From positions 292,036-356,035 of the forward strand of contig JAFYLZ010000004.1 of NCBI GenBank assembly GCA_017556795.1: a stretch of 64,000 nucleotides of DNA, written 5' to 3'. Origin of the DNA: Candidatus Saccharimonadota bacterium (lineage in GTDB: Bacteria; Patescibacteriota; Saccharimonadia; Saccharimonadales; Saccharimonadaceae). The notes below the pieces were generated by a model, which did no database searches, was not told the DNA's origin, and saw only the letters and a program-made list of their open reading frames with translations. Positions 8,128 to 15,581 of the stretch are shown here, one piece after another. A program made the position numbers and the translations under genes. Numbering within the stretch: the first letter of the stretch is position 1; every line of letters begins with the position of its first letter.

Positions 8128-8688
8128 TCAGTCCTTGATTTTATCCCCAATCCCCTTCTCCCCACACAACCTTACAAACTCATCCACAGTGTCAATCTGT
8201 GGATAGCCAGAGGTGGCGGTGCGGTAGTGCATTGGAATGATGGTTTTTGGCGAAACGGCGAGACAAATCTCGACGGCCGTAGCAGCGTCAATCGTATAGA
8301 ATCCGCCCACCGGAATCAGCAGATAGTCGGCGTCAGAGATGGCGGCGAGCTGCTCGTCGTTTGGGAAATGGCCGAGGTCGCCGAGGTGGACCAACTTCTC
8401 GGAGCCGTCTGCGGACGTAATCACAAAAATCGTGTTTAGGCCGCGGAGCGCACCCTGCTGGTCGTCGTGCCAGCTGGCGATTTCTTCAATCTTTAAATCA
8501 CAGCTCAAAGCCGGATCAATCTCCACGCATTCCACCCCGCTGTGGTCCGCGTGGCCGTGCGAGCAAATCACCTTGGCGGCCGAAGTGCGAAGCGGCGCGA
8601 GGCCCGGCACACTGCCGTCCTTGTACGGGTCGATCACGAGCGCGTCGTCGATCCTAAAGCACGCATGTCCTAAATATTCAATTTTCAT
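8128..8688 (-). CDS. MBL-fold metal-dependent hydrolase (UPF0173/UlaG-like)
   Basis: A 186-residue metallo-beta-lactamase-fold hydrolase. It opens with the family's MKIEYLGHACFRI and has the metal motif SHGHADHSG, the GDLGH loop (usual Asp ligand), and a late PMHYRT histidine. Length is shorter than the ~225 typical of the UPF0173 group, but all core metal ligands are there. The substrate is unknown. The start overlaps the upstream AlkD-like gene's AGGAGGTAA stop region, so translation is coupled. Members of this family are frequent in Saccharibacteria. Confidence 0.82.
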   Translation of the reverse strand: MKIEYLGHACFRIDDALVIDPYKDGSVPGLAPLRTSAAKVICSHGHADHSGVECVEIDPALSCDLKIEEIASWHDDQQGALRGLNTIFVITSADGSEKLVHLGDLGHFPNDEQLAAISDADYLLIPVGGFYTIDAATAVEICLAVSPKTIIPMHYRTATSGYPQIDTVDEFVRLCGEKGIGDKIKD

Positions 8689-8689
8689 T

Positions 8690-9385
8690 TTACCTCCTCA
8701 TTTTTCTTAATAAATCTTTCATTTCTGGCTCCACACGGTACGAGTCGCATATCTTGGAAATGGCCTTATTGAACGTCCATTTCGGCAGATGCGACGCGCG
8801 AAGATACCCGAGCGTTGACTCCGGGAACTTGATAAAACATTCGCAAACCAGCCAAGCCAGCGCCATTTTTACATAATATTCATCGCGCGCGGCCAGGCGC
8901 TCCGTCCAGTCGTAGGCCACCTGCAGCCAGTCCGGGTCCATGTAGCAACATTTTAAAATCACCAGCCCAACTCGTGCAGCAAACTCACGTTCGTCGCTAA
9001 GCAGATTCTCCATCTTCTTTTCATAAAAATCCGTGCGGCGCTTTTTGATTAGCTTCCCCACGGCCGAGCAAAAAGTATCGCAAGTACTCCAGTCGTCGAG
9101 TAAATCCACCTGGGAGTCGAAATAGTCCAGCATCTTTTCGTACGGCAGACGCGCAATCAAAAAGGCCCGCGCCAGAGTTTCTTCGTAGCCGATGGGTGTT
9201 TTTGTAATGATTTTCTCGATATATTCCGGCGCCACTTGGCCGGCGTTTTCACGAATCTGCGGCACCCGCACCCCCAGAAACGGCCGCTCGCTCGGGCAGA
9301 TTTTCATCACAAAATCCCGGTACTCGTCGTCCGCATAAAAAGCCAGCTTCTCGCACAGCTCCTGGTGGGTTTTGATCTGGTTCAT
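8690..9385 (-). CDS. DNA alkylation repair protein, AlkD-like HEAT-repeat
   Basis: A 231-residue all-helical protein of the AlkD-like family, which excises bulky N3/N7-alkylpurines in DNA without base flipping. Family signatures seen are FLGVRVPQIR near the N-terminus, the DDWSTCDTF segment with its conserved Trp and Asp, YVKMALAWLVCECFIKFPE, and WTFNKAISKICDSYRV at the C-terminal repeat. The ATG at 9385 lies six bases after an extended -10 (TGCTATAAT), so it is leaderless. It heads an operon with the MBL-fold hydrolase and the unknown gene at 7448. Confidence 0.88.
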   Translation of the reverse strand: MNQIKTHQELCEKLAFYADDEYRDFVMKICPSERPFLGVRVPQIRENAGQVAPEYIEKIITKTPIGYEETLARAFLIARLPYEKMLDYFDSQVDLLDDWSTCDTFCSAVGKLIKKRRTDFYEKKMENLLSDEREFAARVGLVILKCCYMDPDWLQVAYDWTERLAARDEYYVKMALAWLVCECFIKFPESTLGYLRASHLPKWTFNKAISKICDSYRVEPEMKDLLRKMRR

Positions 9386-9455
9386 AAGGTTATTATAGCA
9401 GTATTCGGGGTGGACCAGAGTTGATATTTTTAAGCGTTTATGCTAGTATAAAAAT

Positions 9456-9528
9456 AGTGATGGGCTCCAGAAACCCATCGGTTGTTGGATTGTAACTGCT
9501 AGCGTTCTACGCTGACAGTTACTTTTTT
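9456..9528 (+). ncRNA. Candidate small RNA with intrinsic terminator
   Basis: On the plus strand an extended -10 (TGCTAGTAT, 9441-9449) is followed by a short hairpin (GATGGG 9459-9464 with CCCATC 9474-9479). Next comes a long terminator: GTAACTG and AGCGT arms (9492-9505) pair with ACGCT and CAGTTAC (9509-9522), then six T. This would give a transcript of about 73 bases with no credible reading frame. No known RNA family is recognised. On the opposite strand the same DNA encodes the small frame at 9499-9573. Confidence 0.4.
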
Positions 9529-9573
9529 AGCTTTAGGCCTGATTTTGAGTATGAATTTAAATTCTATCTCCAT
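9499..9573 (-). CDS. Possible 24-residue basic peptide
   Basis: ATG at 9573 sits behind an almost perfect Shine-Dalgarno (AAGGAGGTGATT). The frame gives a short basic peptide of 24 residues that begins MEIEFKFILKIR and ends VTVSVER. The Shine-Dalgarno is stronger than that of any housekeeping gene nearby and looks like those of the orphan genes in this window. Its 3' end overlaps the plus-strand terminator hairpin at 9492-9522. Too short for any family call; it could be a leader peptide or chance. Confidence 0.3.
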   Translation of the reverse strand: MEIEFKFILKIRPKAKKVTVSVER

Positions 9574-9589
9574 AATCACCTCCTTGGTT

Positions 9590-9775
9590 TTTGTTTTAGC
9601 AAAAGTTCAGGGGGCCGCCCGACTATCTGGAATCGTCACGCATAAATCCCCCCTCGAGGAGCGAACCCGGCGGACCGGATTCGCCCTACTCACGGGGAAT
9701 CTATGTTGTTCGAAAGCTAAAAATTCCGCCAACCCGGCAGCATTATTAGCATAGCGCCAAAAATTTTACAACCCC
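9590..9775. other. Structured intergenic region, possible unrecognised RNA
   Basis: About 190 bases with no reading frame but dense base pairing. A ten-base-pair stem, GCGAACCCGG (9661-9670) with CCGGATTCGC (9675-9684), is closed by a four-base loop (CGGA on plus, TCCG on minus). It is embedded in an outer C-run/G-run pairing (9648-9653 with 9693-9697) and flanked by further G/C blocks (GGGGGCCGCCC at 9610-9620). GC content is much higher than the flanks, as for stable RNAs. It lies just upstream of the small frame on the minus strand. I could not match it to tmRNA, RNase P, SRP or 6S RNA. Confidence 0.4.
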
Positions 9776-9789
9776 AGACGGAAAATCTA

Positions 9790-10737
9790 TTAAACGCTCG
9801 CGCTTAGCACTTCCCTAGCCTCGGCCACGGAGTGCGTTTCCATCAACTTGGCGCGGAGGTCTGAGGCGCCCGGGAAATTATTGATATAAATCTTGTAGTA
9901 GTGTTTGAGTGGCTCGTACGGCAAGCCGTGCAGAGCCATTTGTTCCTCATACAAATCCAGGTGCAGGTTCAAAAGTTCCATTAGCTCTTCGCGCGTGGCG
10001 GCGTGGTCCGTAAAACAATACGGATTAGAAAAAACGCCGCGGCCGATCATAAAGCCATCGATTTCCGGATACTGAGCGTGCAATTCCAGCGCAGCCGCAC
10101 GGTCCTTAATGTCGCCATTAATAATCAACTTAGTCTCTGGCGAAATCTCGGCGCGTATCTTCAAAATCTCCGGAATTAGCTCGTAGTGCGCCGCCACCTT
10201 AGACATTTCCTTGCGGGTGCGCAGGTGCACGGTGAGGGCGGCCGGGTGCTCGGCGAGCAGGGTCGGGAGCCAAGTCTTATACTCATCAACGAACGAAAAG
10301 CCGAGGCGGGTCTTGATTGAGACCGGCAAGGAGGTCGCGGCCTTGACTTTGCGGTAGCAATCCACGGCGAGCTCCGGGGTTTTGATCATCGCGGCGCCAC
10401 CGCCGGCTTTGTTGACGTGTTTGTCTGGGCAGCCAAAGTTAAGGTCCACGCCAGCAAAGCCGAGCGATTCCAAGGCGCCGGAAAGTTCCGAAAAATGGTC
10501 CGGATTTTTGCCCCAAATTTGAGCAATAATCGGCTTGTCTGACTCGACAATCTCTAGGCGCTCCAACGCGTTGTGGCGACCTTTCTCGGAGGCGTAGCTC
10601 GAAACGTTAGTAAATTCGGTATAAAAAAGATCTGGCCGGCCAGCCTTGGCAACGACCTGGCGGAATGCCAAATCAGTGACGCCTTCCATCGGCGCCAAAA
10701 TCAGAAACGGACGTGGTAGCTCTTGCCAAATATTCAT
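9790..10737 (-). CDS. dus: tRNA-dihydrouridine synthase (DusB-like)
   Basis: FMN-dependent reduction of uridine to dihydrouridine in tRNA D-loops. 315 residues with LAPMEGVTD at the FMN site, the catalytic-cysteine region NFGCPDKHVNKAGGGAAM, SIKTRLG, a histidine in TVHLRTR, INGDI and GRGVFSNPY, all in Dus order. The start at 10737 is six bases after TATAAT (leaderless). An in-frame ATG further upstream would place the promoter inside the gene. The C-terminal helical tRNA-binding domain is present. It is separated from the downstream orphan array by 35 bases of terminator only at the array side. Confidence 0.93.
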   Translation of the reverse strand: MNIWQELPRPFLILAPMEGVTDLAFRQVVAKAGRPDLFYTEFTNVSSYASEKGRHNALERLEIVESDKPIIAQIWGKNPDHFSELSGALESLGFAGVDLNFGCPDKHVNKAGGGAAMIKTPELAVDCYRKVKAATSLPVSIKTRLGFSFVDEYKTWLPTLLAEHPAALTVHLRTRKEMSKVAAHYELIPEILKIRAEISPETKLIINGDIKDRAAALELHAQYPEIDGFMIGRGVFSNPYCFTDHAATREELMELLNLHLDLYEEQMALHGLPYEPLKHYYKIYINNFPGASDLRAKLMETHSVAEAREVLSASV

Positions 10738-10803
10738 TTTTATATTATAACACGGAGCCGCTGGTTTTGCCACGGCTACGACTCCGGCGCGCCACGGGGC
10801 AAG

Positions 10804-10831
10804 AAAAAGCCACCCCGTAAAAAGAGGTGGC
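10804..10831 (-). terminator. Intrinsic terminator of orphan operon A1-A2
   Basis: In minus-strand sense, GCCACC and GGTGGC arms enclose an 11-base loop and are followed by five T. It ends the 12286-10842 operon. The stop codon upstream lies in the conserved ACCTAACC context. Confidence 0.85.
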
Positions 10832-10841
10832 TAAATCTAGG

Positions 10842-11567
10842 TTAGGTTGTTGTTGATTCCGTTTCTTCGACTTTTGTAGCGAGCAGCAGTGATGACAAGA
10901 AGAAGATGTGAGCCATTCTTTGGCAGTACTGGGCATTGGGTAAACAATGTACGATGGTCAACATTGCCGCGTTGTAAAAATAGCAACCGCAGAAATCGTT
11001 GTCCAATATCCGCGCCGACATCGATGCTTCCTGATGCGAGTAGGACCATCCGTCGAGAAGACTAGATGTTTCCAACTTGTAGGTATGCTTGTATGAGATG
11101 CCGTCAGCAGCTACACAGTAAAGATGTTTTAGCTCTTCGCTTTCGAGCAGCATGTATGGCATCAGTTCGTCTCGGTTGTCCTTGAGGACACGATTGAGAA
11201 CGTTATAGCTCATCGTATTCAGGAGACTCACAATCAGCACTCTCTCTGAGAAATCTCGCCGATGCAAGCCGAAATACGGTAGCCCGTCTAGCCGGCTGGC
11301 GACGTCGTGGCTTATCGCCTTGTCGTAATAAGCGTTGACTGATTTTTCCGATCCGGCTTCAGTAACCGCTGGATAAAATTTCAGCGTGTTACCTTCAAGG
11401 TCGCTAATCTGCCGTCCAGTTTTTCTGACATGAAGCTCTTCCAGCAGCTCCGGAGCATAGTCCCCTTTCATGTAGATGAACGCTTTCATGATGTCATCAA
11501 TGAATTCTTCGCATTCTTCCTTGTCCAAACCAACTACGAATACTTTGACGTTTTTCCCGATTTTCAT
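10842..11567 (-). CDS. Orphan paralogue family A, member 1
   Basis: 241 residues, no recognised family. It shares the family-A plan: an N-terminal hydrophobic strand (VKVFVVGLD), a DLEGNTLKF strand (family form D-x-x-G-N-x-x-x-F), a central F/DF segment followed by a hydrophobic strand (RDFSERVLIVSLL), then helices. The C-terminus is more divergent and cysteine-richer (DFCGCYFYNAAML) than its paralogues. Translation starts at an ATGA overlap with the gene upstream behind AAGGAGGG. No signal peptide. Its stop codon lies in ACCTAACC, complementary to GGTTAGGT in the operon leader. Confidence 0.7.
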   Translation of the reverse strand: MKIGKNVKVFVVGLDKEECEEFIDDIMKAFIYMKGDYAPELLEELHVRKTGRQISDLEGNTLKFYPAVTEAGSEKSVNAYYDKAISHDVASRLDGLPYFGLHRRDFSERVLIVSLLNTMSYNVLNRVLKDNRDELMPYMLLESEELKHLYCVAADGISYKHTYKLETSSLLDGWSYSHQEASMSARILDNDFCGCYFYNAAMLTIVHCLPNAQYCQRMAHIFFLSSLLLATKVEETESTTT

Positions 11568-12286
11568 GCTCTAGCCCTCCTTGCTTTTGGCTCGACAGTA
11601 AACAGAGCCGTCGCGGTCGCCAGCAGTATGCCGAAAATTTCAAGCATAAAGTCTGGTTTGTTCTTCGACATGAATTCGAGGAAAACACCCTCTCTGTAGC
11701 CATTCAAGATAAACCATGCCAAATTAGACCATCTCCTGTACGGGCCAAAGGCATCTTCGTTTTCCGGGTCCAAACCATAATCCTCGCAGATTTTCTGGCC
11801 CAAGTCGAACGCCGGAAACATGATCGGAAGACAAAACATCGTGTGAAGTCTCTTGAAACTAGTAATGCAGAATGGCTTGCAGCTCTTGTCGTCACGGTCC
11901 AAATAGTGGCCGATGATTTTATCGAACGCCTTGTCGACGTCCGGATCCGCAAAATCCTTCACGATGAGTATCCTGGTGTCGAAATGCTCTTTCATTAAAC
12001 CAAACTCATCGAGCAGGCGCCCATAGTCCACCACGTCGCCGCGCAACAAATTGAGCATCTCTTCACCAGAGTAGTTACCGCAAAACTGCCTTTCGCGAAT
12101 ATGAATTTCGCTGCCCTCCGGTTCTTTGATTATTAGACAGCCATTCTCCTCGGCAATATTGAACCCCGAAATACCAGGAATCTCCTTGGTTGCAGCCATA
12201 CAGAATGCGCTGTAGCAGTCTTCAATAACATCATAGTCCGCATCATAGTTGTCCCTCACAAAAAATATTTTTACTACTTTCTTCAT
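11564..12286 (-). CDS. Orphan paralogue family A, member 2
   Basis: 240 residues, first gene of a two-gene operon. The N-terminal strand is VVKIFFVRDN. The glycine strand (PEGSEIHIRE) is degenerate. The central block (EHFDTRILIVKDF) and the C-terminal hydrophobic helix (EIFGILLATATALFTVEP) match paralogues such as A4 (MLGILLGVSAIFFSAVKK). GGAGG stands nine bases before the ATG. The mRNA leader has a terminator-like hairpin and the conserved GTGGGAGCA...GGTTAGGT motif. It ends in a basic RRARA tail whose last codon overlaps the next start. Function unknown; cytoplasmic by lack of signal peptide. Confidence 0.7.
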   Translation of the reverse strand: MKKVVKIFFVRDNYDADYDVIEDCYSAFCMAATKEIPGISGFNIAEENGCLIIKEPEGSEIHIRERQFCGNYSGEEMLNLLRGDVVDYGRLLDEFGLMKEHFDTRILIVKDFADPDVDKAFDKIIGHYLDRDDKSCKPFCITSFKRLHTMFCLPIMFPAFDLGQKICEDYGLDPENEDAFGPYRRWSNLAWFILNGYREGVFLEFMSKNKPDFMLEIFGILLATATALFTVEPKARRARA

Positions 12287-12367
12287 CCATAAATACCTCC
12301 GTTTTTCTAAAAAAATAAAAAACGGGAGCTTTTACCTAACCTCTTAACTTGCTCCCACTTGCCCTTA
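12287..12367 (-). promoter_or_regulatory. Leader RNA of operon A1-A2 with conserved motif and attenuator-like hairpin
   Basis: In minus-strand sense TATAAT (12373-12368) precedes a leader starting near AAGTGGGAGCA. GGGAGC pairs with GCTCCC across a loop that holds GTTAAGAGGTTAGGT, and a long T-rich run follows, as in an intrinsic terminator, before the GGAGG of the first gene. AGGTTAGGT in the loop is the exact nine-base complement of ACCTAACCT at the operon's 3' end. Leaders at 16909 and 18383 share the same first ~25 bases. Confidence 0.6.
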
Positions 12368-12389
12368 ATTATACCATAAAACCCCTGAA

Positions 12390-12419
12390 AAGGCAAAGCC
12401 CCGCCATTGCTAGCGGGGC
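12390..12419 (-). terminator. Intrinsic terminator of operon B1-B2
   Basis: In minus sense GCCCCGC and GCGGGGC arms around a TAGCAATG-type loop, followed by a broken T-run, 11 bases after the stop of the 12430 gene. Confidence 0.75.
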
Positions 12420-12429
12420 TATGAAGCAG

Positions 12430-12852
12430 TTAATCGAGTGAAAACTTAAGACCGGGAATATTGGCCGAATCGATAATTCTTTTGAGGCTCTGAATATCGT
12501 CGTGGTTTTCTCCGTTGTATACCCTATCGAAATAAACTTCGCAGAAAACCTGGCCGTCTCGGACGAGCTCGGCTTTGATGCCGAACTGGCAGTCCCAGTG
12601 TTTAGTTGTCGACCAATTGATTTCGGCTTGAGACCAGTCAATCTTGTTTCCAATTAGGAAATACATTTCTCGGCCGTCCTTAAACACGAGTCCAAACAGA
12701 GCGGTGACCTGATCGCGATCATCTATATACTTGACCTTGCGTTCGAGATGCGTCAGAAACGCCGCTTTAAGCCGTTCTATGATGAGTAGCAATTCTGCAT
12801 CCAGAATTGTTTGCGAGCCGCTGCGTCCTTCTACGATATGAATCTTTTTCAT
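12430..12852 (-). CDS. Orphan paralogue family B, member 1
   Basis: 140 residues, unknown family. Shared with the other two B members is the core F-x-x-V-F-x-x-x-x-x-x-x-x-x-x-G-N (here LFGLVFKDGREMYFLIGN). It is preceded by a helix (LLLIIERLKAAFLTH) and followed by a Trp-rich segment and a second strand block (CEVYFDRVYNG). It begins five bases after an AGGAGG that overlaps the stop of the previous gene, so it is coupled. No membrane segment or signal. Confidence 0.65.
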   Translation of the reverse strand: MKKIHIVEGRSGSQTILDAELLLIIERLKAAFLTHLERKVKYIDDRDQVTALFGLVFKDGREMYFLIGNKIDWSQAEINWSTTKHWDCQFGIKAELVRDGQVFCEVYFDRVYNGENHDDIQSLKRIIDSANIPGLKFSLD

Positions 12853-12861
12853 GGCAACCTC

Positions 12862-13377
12862 CTAAAAAACGTGTGCAATTCTAGCGATCGGCTGTTCTTG
12901 CTCGGCAAGAGCGCGTTCGACTTCACGGATGACTTCTTCGGTCATCTCCATCGAATATTGCTCTGGATCACTGTGACAAACTGCTTCGAAATAACCTTTG
13001 AAGGCTTCTTCATTTATCATGATCTCGATACATTTGACGTATCTTCCGTAGATGCCATCGTCCGTTAAATCGGCAAAGTGCTGCTTTTGGGCGTGATCGA
13101 GCGTGTCTCTCCATGATTCTGCCGAATACTCGTAGACTCCGTTGCCAATAGCATACAATATCTCCTCGCCTTTGCCGAAGACAAAGCCGAATGAAACTTC
13201 AAAATCTTTGCCTTTGTCGCCAGAAACGGAATCGCCAAGATCGAGGAACGCATCCTTAAACATGGAAATCACCTTCAGGACCTTCATCTGGGTATCCAAA
13301 TCCCCTGTCTGCTTAGCCGGGAATAATTGTCCCCGAAAATTACTCTTTACTACCTCTATCGTGTAAACTTTCCCCAT
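12862..13377 (-). CDS. Orphan paralogue family B, member 2
   Basis: 171 residues. The N-terminal strand is KVYTIEVVKSNF, followed by a helix (LKVISMFKDAFLDLGD), the family core SFGFVFGKGEEILYAIGN, and an acidic helical tail (EEVIREVERALAEQEQ) absent from member 1. GAGGAGGTG precedes the ATG. Its ~55-base leader holds ACCGC/GCGGT followed by six T, again like an attenuator. The D-x-G-N-x-x-x-S opening of B3 (MGNVYSVVVRKN) is close to this one (MGKVYTIEVVKS), showing recent common origin. Confidence 0.65.
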   Translation of the reverse strand: MGKVYTIEVVKSNFRGQLFPAKQTGDLDTQMKVLKVISMFKDAFLDLGDSVSGDKGKDFEVSFGFVFGKGEEILYAIGNGVYEYSAESWRDTLDHAQKQHFADLTDDGIYGRYVKCIEIMINEEAFKGYFEAVCHSDPEQYSMEMTEEVIREVERALAEQEQPIARIAHVF

Positions 13378-13462
13378 ACTTTCACCTCCTCGTAATGGGA
13401 TTTGTACAAAAAACCGCCTCCTTCTTGCGGTGTTTCTGATTAAATTATAACATATTTCCTAG

Positions 13463-13485
13463 AAAAAGCCACCCCGTAGGGCGGC
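13463..13485 (-). terminator. Intrinsic terminator after B3
   Basis: In minus sense GCCGCCC and GGGGTGGC arms around a three-base loop, followed by five T, eight bases after the stop of the 13494 gene. Confidence 0.75.
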
Positions 13486-13493
13486 TTCAGGTG

Positions 13494-13961
13494 CTAGGGC
13501 GGGACGAGCGGCTTGTAGATAAGTTCAATGTTGCGATCTTTCAGGACGGGTTTAACGGATTCCTCCAGCGTATCCAGAACGATATCCATCGAACTACCTG
13601 TACCACTAACGAAAGCGCTAAGAAAAATCATATCACAAAGTTCTTCCCCTTTGCCGCCGACGACTCCGAAACGTTTGATAACGCCCTGTGCTTCGTTGTG
13701 TGGAATAAGCAAGAGCTGCCAACCGGTGGCCGACGAGTCGTCCGTGTCGTCATTGCCGACGGCAACGGATATGTGCTTGTCTTCGCCGAAAACGAAGGCA
13801 AACGTCGCGGTAAAACCGATGCGGTCCCCCTCTTCTCTGCCGACCATAAAGTTCCCAAGATCAGTAAAAGCCTGGGTAACAATTTCCTTTACGAACAGCA
13901 TGTCCGGATCGATAATCGCGTCCACATTTTTGCGCACTACAACTGAGTAAACATTTCCCAT
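13494..13961 (-). CDS. Orphan paralogue family B, member 3
   Basis: 155 residues from the ATG at 13961, which sits six bases after GGAGGAGGTG; an upstream in-frame start overlaps that Shine-Dalgarno and is rejected. The B core is TFAFVFGEDKHISVAVGN, with a preceding helix (VKEIVTQAFTDLGNFM) aligned to B2 (VISMFKDAFLDLGDSV). The glycine-serine stretch VSGTGSS replaces the second strand block. It is a single-gene unit. The ~85-base leader can fold GTGCTAA with TTAGCA. Function unknown. Confidence 0.65.
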   Translation of the reverse strand: MGNVYSVVVRKNVDAIIDPDMLFVKEIVTQAFTDLGNFMVGREEGDRIGFTATFAFVFGEDKHISVAVGNDDTDDSSATGWQLLLIPHNEAQGVIKRFGVVGGKGEELCDMIFLSAFVSGTGSSMDIVLDTLEESVKPVLKDRNIELIYKPLVPP

Positions 13962-14043
13962 AAGCAGCACCTCCTCCGGTCTAGTGGGAAAATCTTGCTA
14001 AATGCTTCCCGATGCCCTTAGCACTTCCTCTGTATTATAGCAT

Positions 14044-14065
14044 AAAAAAGCCCCCTTGTGGGGGC
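14044..14065 (-). terminator. Intrinsic terminator after A3
   Basis: In minus sense GCCCCC and GGGGGC arms around ACAA, followed by six T. It lies about 20 bases after the A3 stop codon, which is in AATCTAACC. Confidence 0.85.
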
Positions 14066-14084
14066 TACGGGGTATTTTTTTGGG

Positions 14085-14801
14085 TTAGATTTGCAACATG
14101 GTCGATGCTGCCTTAAAGATGAGACCGAGTTCGGTCATCTCCGTGCGCTCATCTTTCTCTAGTGCACCGTTGAACGCCTGTGATAACAGCTGTTCTGCTG
14201 CGTGGCTAAAAGCACGCTCCTCTTCAGGCTTCTGTCCTCTGCGGTGACGATCTTCGATGTTATCTTTGATCTGATTTCTATACCGCACCTCGATCATAGC
14301 TTCAATGCGCGCTTGTGCGTAGTGATTGGCGAAGTAAGGGTCGCCCACCAGGTCGACCCCGTCCGTAAGGACGATGGCTGGCTCAAGGTAATGGGAATAT
14401 GTCCTAATCGCTTCTTCTAGTTCGACGGCGGCGTGGCCATTGTCCATAGCTGCGCCGTTAATAATGATCGTCTTTTCCCGGAAGTCTGGGTCGGGTGAAA
14501 CGCCGAAGTTTTTCAAGACCTTCTCGTAGTATGCTACGGGAGATCTCGGCACGACGCCACTCATAACGTCGTGGATCCTCGGTATGAGGCGCGCACTAAA
14601 GAAGACTTGGTCACCTCTCTCACTCGCAAACATCCGTGTAAAATCACGATCCTGGCCGGTTGGGCCATAAATTCTGTTAATGGGACTGTCACCAAACAGC
14701 TCCATTTTACGACATTTTTTAAAAATGTCGCATTTCGGGATGAGTTGGTCCTCGCCCCTTCCGTCCTTATACAAAAAAATCACATTTACTCTATTATTCA
14801 T
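14085..14801 (-). CDS. Orphan paralogue family A, member 3
   Basis: 238 residues, single-gene unit. The family-A blocks are recognisable: N-terminal VNVIFLYKDG, the central PDFREKTIIINGA, and the C-terminal GLIFKAASTMLQI, which aligns with APIFRAVSTLLSI of A5. It differs in the middle, with a long charged helix (IKDNIEDRHRRGQKPEEERA) inserted before the last block. TAGGAGG precedes the ATG. Its leader carries GGTTAGATT, complementary to AATCTAACC around its own stop codon. Confidence 0.7.
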   Translation of the reverse strand: MNNRVNVIFLYKDGRGEDQLIPKCDIFKKCRKMELFGDSPINRIYGPTGQDRDFTRMFASERGDQVFFSARLIPRIHDVMSGVVPRSPVAYYEKVLKNFGVSPDPDFREKTIIINGAAMDNGHAAVELEEAIRTYSHYLEPAIVLTDGVDLVGDPYFANHYAQARIEAMIEVRYRNQIKDNIEDRHRRGQKPEEERAFSHAAEQLLSQAFNGALEKDERTEMTELGLIFKAASTMLQI

Positions 14802-14861
14802 AAAACATTCCTCCTAAAACTAAAGCGCAATCTAACCAAATTGTTAAAATACCATATTTAT
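14802..14861 (-). promoter_or_regulatory. Leader of A3 with GGTTAGATT motif
   Basis: TATAAT (14867-14862 in minus sense, with a TGG extension) starts a leader of about 55 bases containing TTTTAACAATTTGGTTAGATTG. CAAT and ATTG can close a small hairpin with the motif in the loop. GGTTAGATT is the exact complement of AATCTAACC at the gene's stop. The sixth base differs from the other leaders and the partner differs to match. Confidence 0.55.
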
Positions 14862-14880
14862 ATTATACCATAAACGCATT

Positions 14881-14908
14881 AAAAAGTCCACCCCTAAATA
14901 GGGTGGAC
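14881..14908 (-). terminator. Intrinsic terminator of operon A4-A6
   Basis: In minus sense GTCCACCC and GGGTGGAC arms around a short AT loop, then five T; ten bases after the stop codon of A4. Confidence 0.85.
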
Positions 14909-14917
14909 TTAGTTTGG

Positions 14918-15568
14918 TTAGGATTTTTTGACTGCGGAGAAGAATATGGCAGAGACTCCCAGGAGTATCCCGAGCATTCGTCTACAGTGCTTCTTTCCGC
15001 GATAATTCAGAAGCTTTTTCGAAAGCGGCCAATACTCGGTATCAACGAGCCGCGCGTCCTTGATCCCGCATTCGCCCTGGACTAGCTCCAGGAAATCAGA
15101 GGTTCTGCGCGAGGCTTCTTCTAAGTCATCAATGACGAGATAGGGCTTCTTGGACATATAATGCTTCATCAAGATTTTGAGAAGCTTTGTCCCATTAGAG
15201 TCAAACAGTGCCGGAATAACTATCATGCCGTCGGCATCAAAATCTTGAGGCGAGAGCTCCAAGGCGTCTCGCGCTTCACCATAAGACAACGAGTCTTGTT
15301 TGGCCAAAATCTTCTCGACATAATACTCCCAGTTGTTGGGCGGCTGAGGGGCGACTACTTTGAACGTAACTAAGTTTCCGTAATCATCATCGATGCATCC
15401 CACCGCGCCACCGCGAGTGTCTATCAACCGTGAGCTCAAAGACTTGAACGTCGTCTTTGTGGTTTGGATGAGTCTCTTCAGGATCTTGACCATTTCACGA
15501 ATTTCTCCATCCGCCTCCATGGCATCTATGGGCTCAAATACGTAGACCACTTTTATCAGTTTTGCCAT
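14918..15568 (-). CDS. Orphan paralogue family A, member 4
   Basis: 216 residues from the ATG at 15568, chosen because AGGAGGGG lies just upstream and the product then aligns with its paralogues from the first strand (IKVVYVFEPID). Family blocks: DDDYGNLVTFKV, SPQDFDADGMIVIPALF, KKPYLVIDDLEE, and the C-terminal LLGVSAIFFSAVKK. It is closest to A6 (YIVDE, GISNGNGRTV, CLSGEKSDI, LLGGYLSIAAVFFGV), with which it shares the SKK/SRR-FLKGK-CRR arrangement before the last helix. Third gene of its operon. Confidence 0.7.
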   Translation of the reverse strand: MAKLIKVVYVFEPIDAMEADGEIREMVKILKRLIQTTKTTFKSLSSRLIDTRGGAVGCIDDDYGNLVTFKVVAPQPPNNWEYYVEKILAKQDSLSYGEARDALELSPQDFDADGMIVIPALFDSNGTKLLKILMKHYMSKKPYLVIDDLEEASRRTSDFLELVQGECGIKDARLVDTEYWPLSKKLLNYRGKKHCRRMLGILLGVSAIFFSAVKKS

Positions 15569-15581
15569 TGTCCACCCCTCC

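Noticed and set aside
9571..9590. ATCACCTCCTT on plus resembles the 3' end of 16S rRNA
   Set aside because: No other 16S sequence is upstream; it is simply the complement of a strong Shine-Dalgarno on minus.
9590..9775. tmRNA, RNase P or SRP RNA
   Set aside because: None of the invariant boxes (tRNA-like ends and tag frame; GAGGAAAGTCC-type core; GGTCAGGTCCGGAAGG) could be found on either strand.
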